The translations under genes were made by a program, and so were the position numbers. This document shows positions 63,991-64,000 of a stretch of 64,000 nt of DNA, piece after piece. The stretch spans positions 1 to 64,000 of the forward strand of contig ONDS01000004.1 of assembly GCA_900316685.1 (NCBI GenBank). The letters are read 5' to 3'. Origin of the DNA: an uncultured Prevotellaceae bacterium. GTDB lineage: Bacteria; Bacteroidota; Bacteroidia; Bacteroidales; Bacteroidaceae. How positions within the stretch are numbered: position 1 is the stretch's first letter; every line of letters starts with the position of its first letter. The notes under the pieces were generated by a model. That model had not been told where the DNA came from and did no database searches. It saw only the letters and a program-made list of their open reading frames with translations.

Positions 63991-64000
63991 GCCAAACAAT

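Overview
The window looks like a chromosomal segment of a Bacteroidales gut or oral anaerobe, most likely Prevotella or a close relative. The reasons are: two SusC/SusD outer-membrane pairs, a NigD-like lipoprotein, an SDR-type threonine dehydrogenase, a T9SS-like C-terminal sorting domain, and promoters of the Bacteroidetes form TTTG-N19/20-TAnnTTTG in front of many genes. The species cannot be fixed from the sequence alone. Intergenic DNA is packed with short tandem repeats, often of period 7, and with dispersed hairpin repeats.

Layout. 1-11.4 kb is housekeeping: mannose-1-phosphate guanylyltransferase, a HIT protein, GreA, a cysteine desulfidase-family enzyme, a DsbD-type reductase, the N-degron cluster clpS-clpA-aat, and an esterase/HAD-like fusion. 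11.7-15.5 kb is a secreted M6 metalloprotease followed by a 55-residue protein. 15.7-42.8 kb is the accessory heart of the window. Two SusC/SusD operons diverge from a 656-base intergenic region at about 30 kb. Each continues into SusE/F-like lipoproteins and ends in a perfect hairpin. Outside each lies a separate set of large polytopic membrane proteins (DUF6057-like) paired by start/stop overlap with lipoproteins that join a PD40/TolB-like propeller to an invariant CxxCH motif. The left arm holds two such pairs plus a DUF4369 lipoprotein; the right arm holds one pair and a further membrane protein. No glycoside hydrolase, sigma/anti-sigma pair or hybrid two-component system accompanies them, so this is not an ordinary polysaccharide-utilisation locus. 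Several members are damaged: the right SusC has a 61-base deletion that puts its signal peptide out of frame, the left lipoprotein has two matching frameshifts, and an ATPase-family gene survives only as its two ends.

43-64 kb returns to core genes: divergent kbl/tdh for threonine breakdown, a NigD-like lipoprotein, an acyltransferase-ddl-rluD-PASTA operon, rpmH, efp, a glycosyltransferase, radC, a MIP18-family protein, an LpxH-like hydrolase, ackA and pta separated by a GxxExxY gene between inverted repeats, cdaA, folP, murF, tRNA-Pro(CGG), a WYL regulator and a membrane-anchored Ser/Thr kinase.

The most noteworthy points are the mirrored SusCD/CxxCH-propeller locus, the shared long leaders of its two susC genes, repeats that have grown into coding sequence (clpA and two membrane proteins), and a dispersed repeat that carries a complete promoter and occurs three times in front of folP. 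All functional calls rest on reading the sequence; no database search was made.
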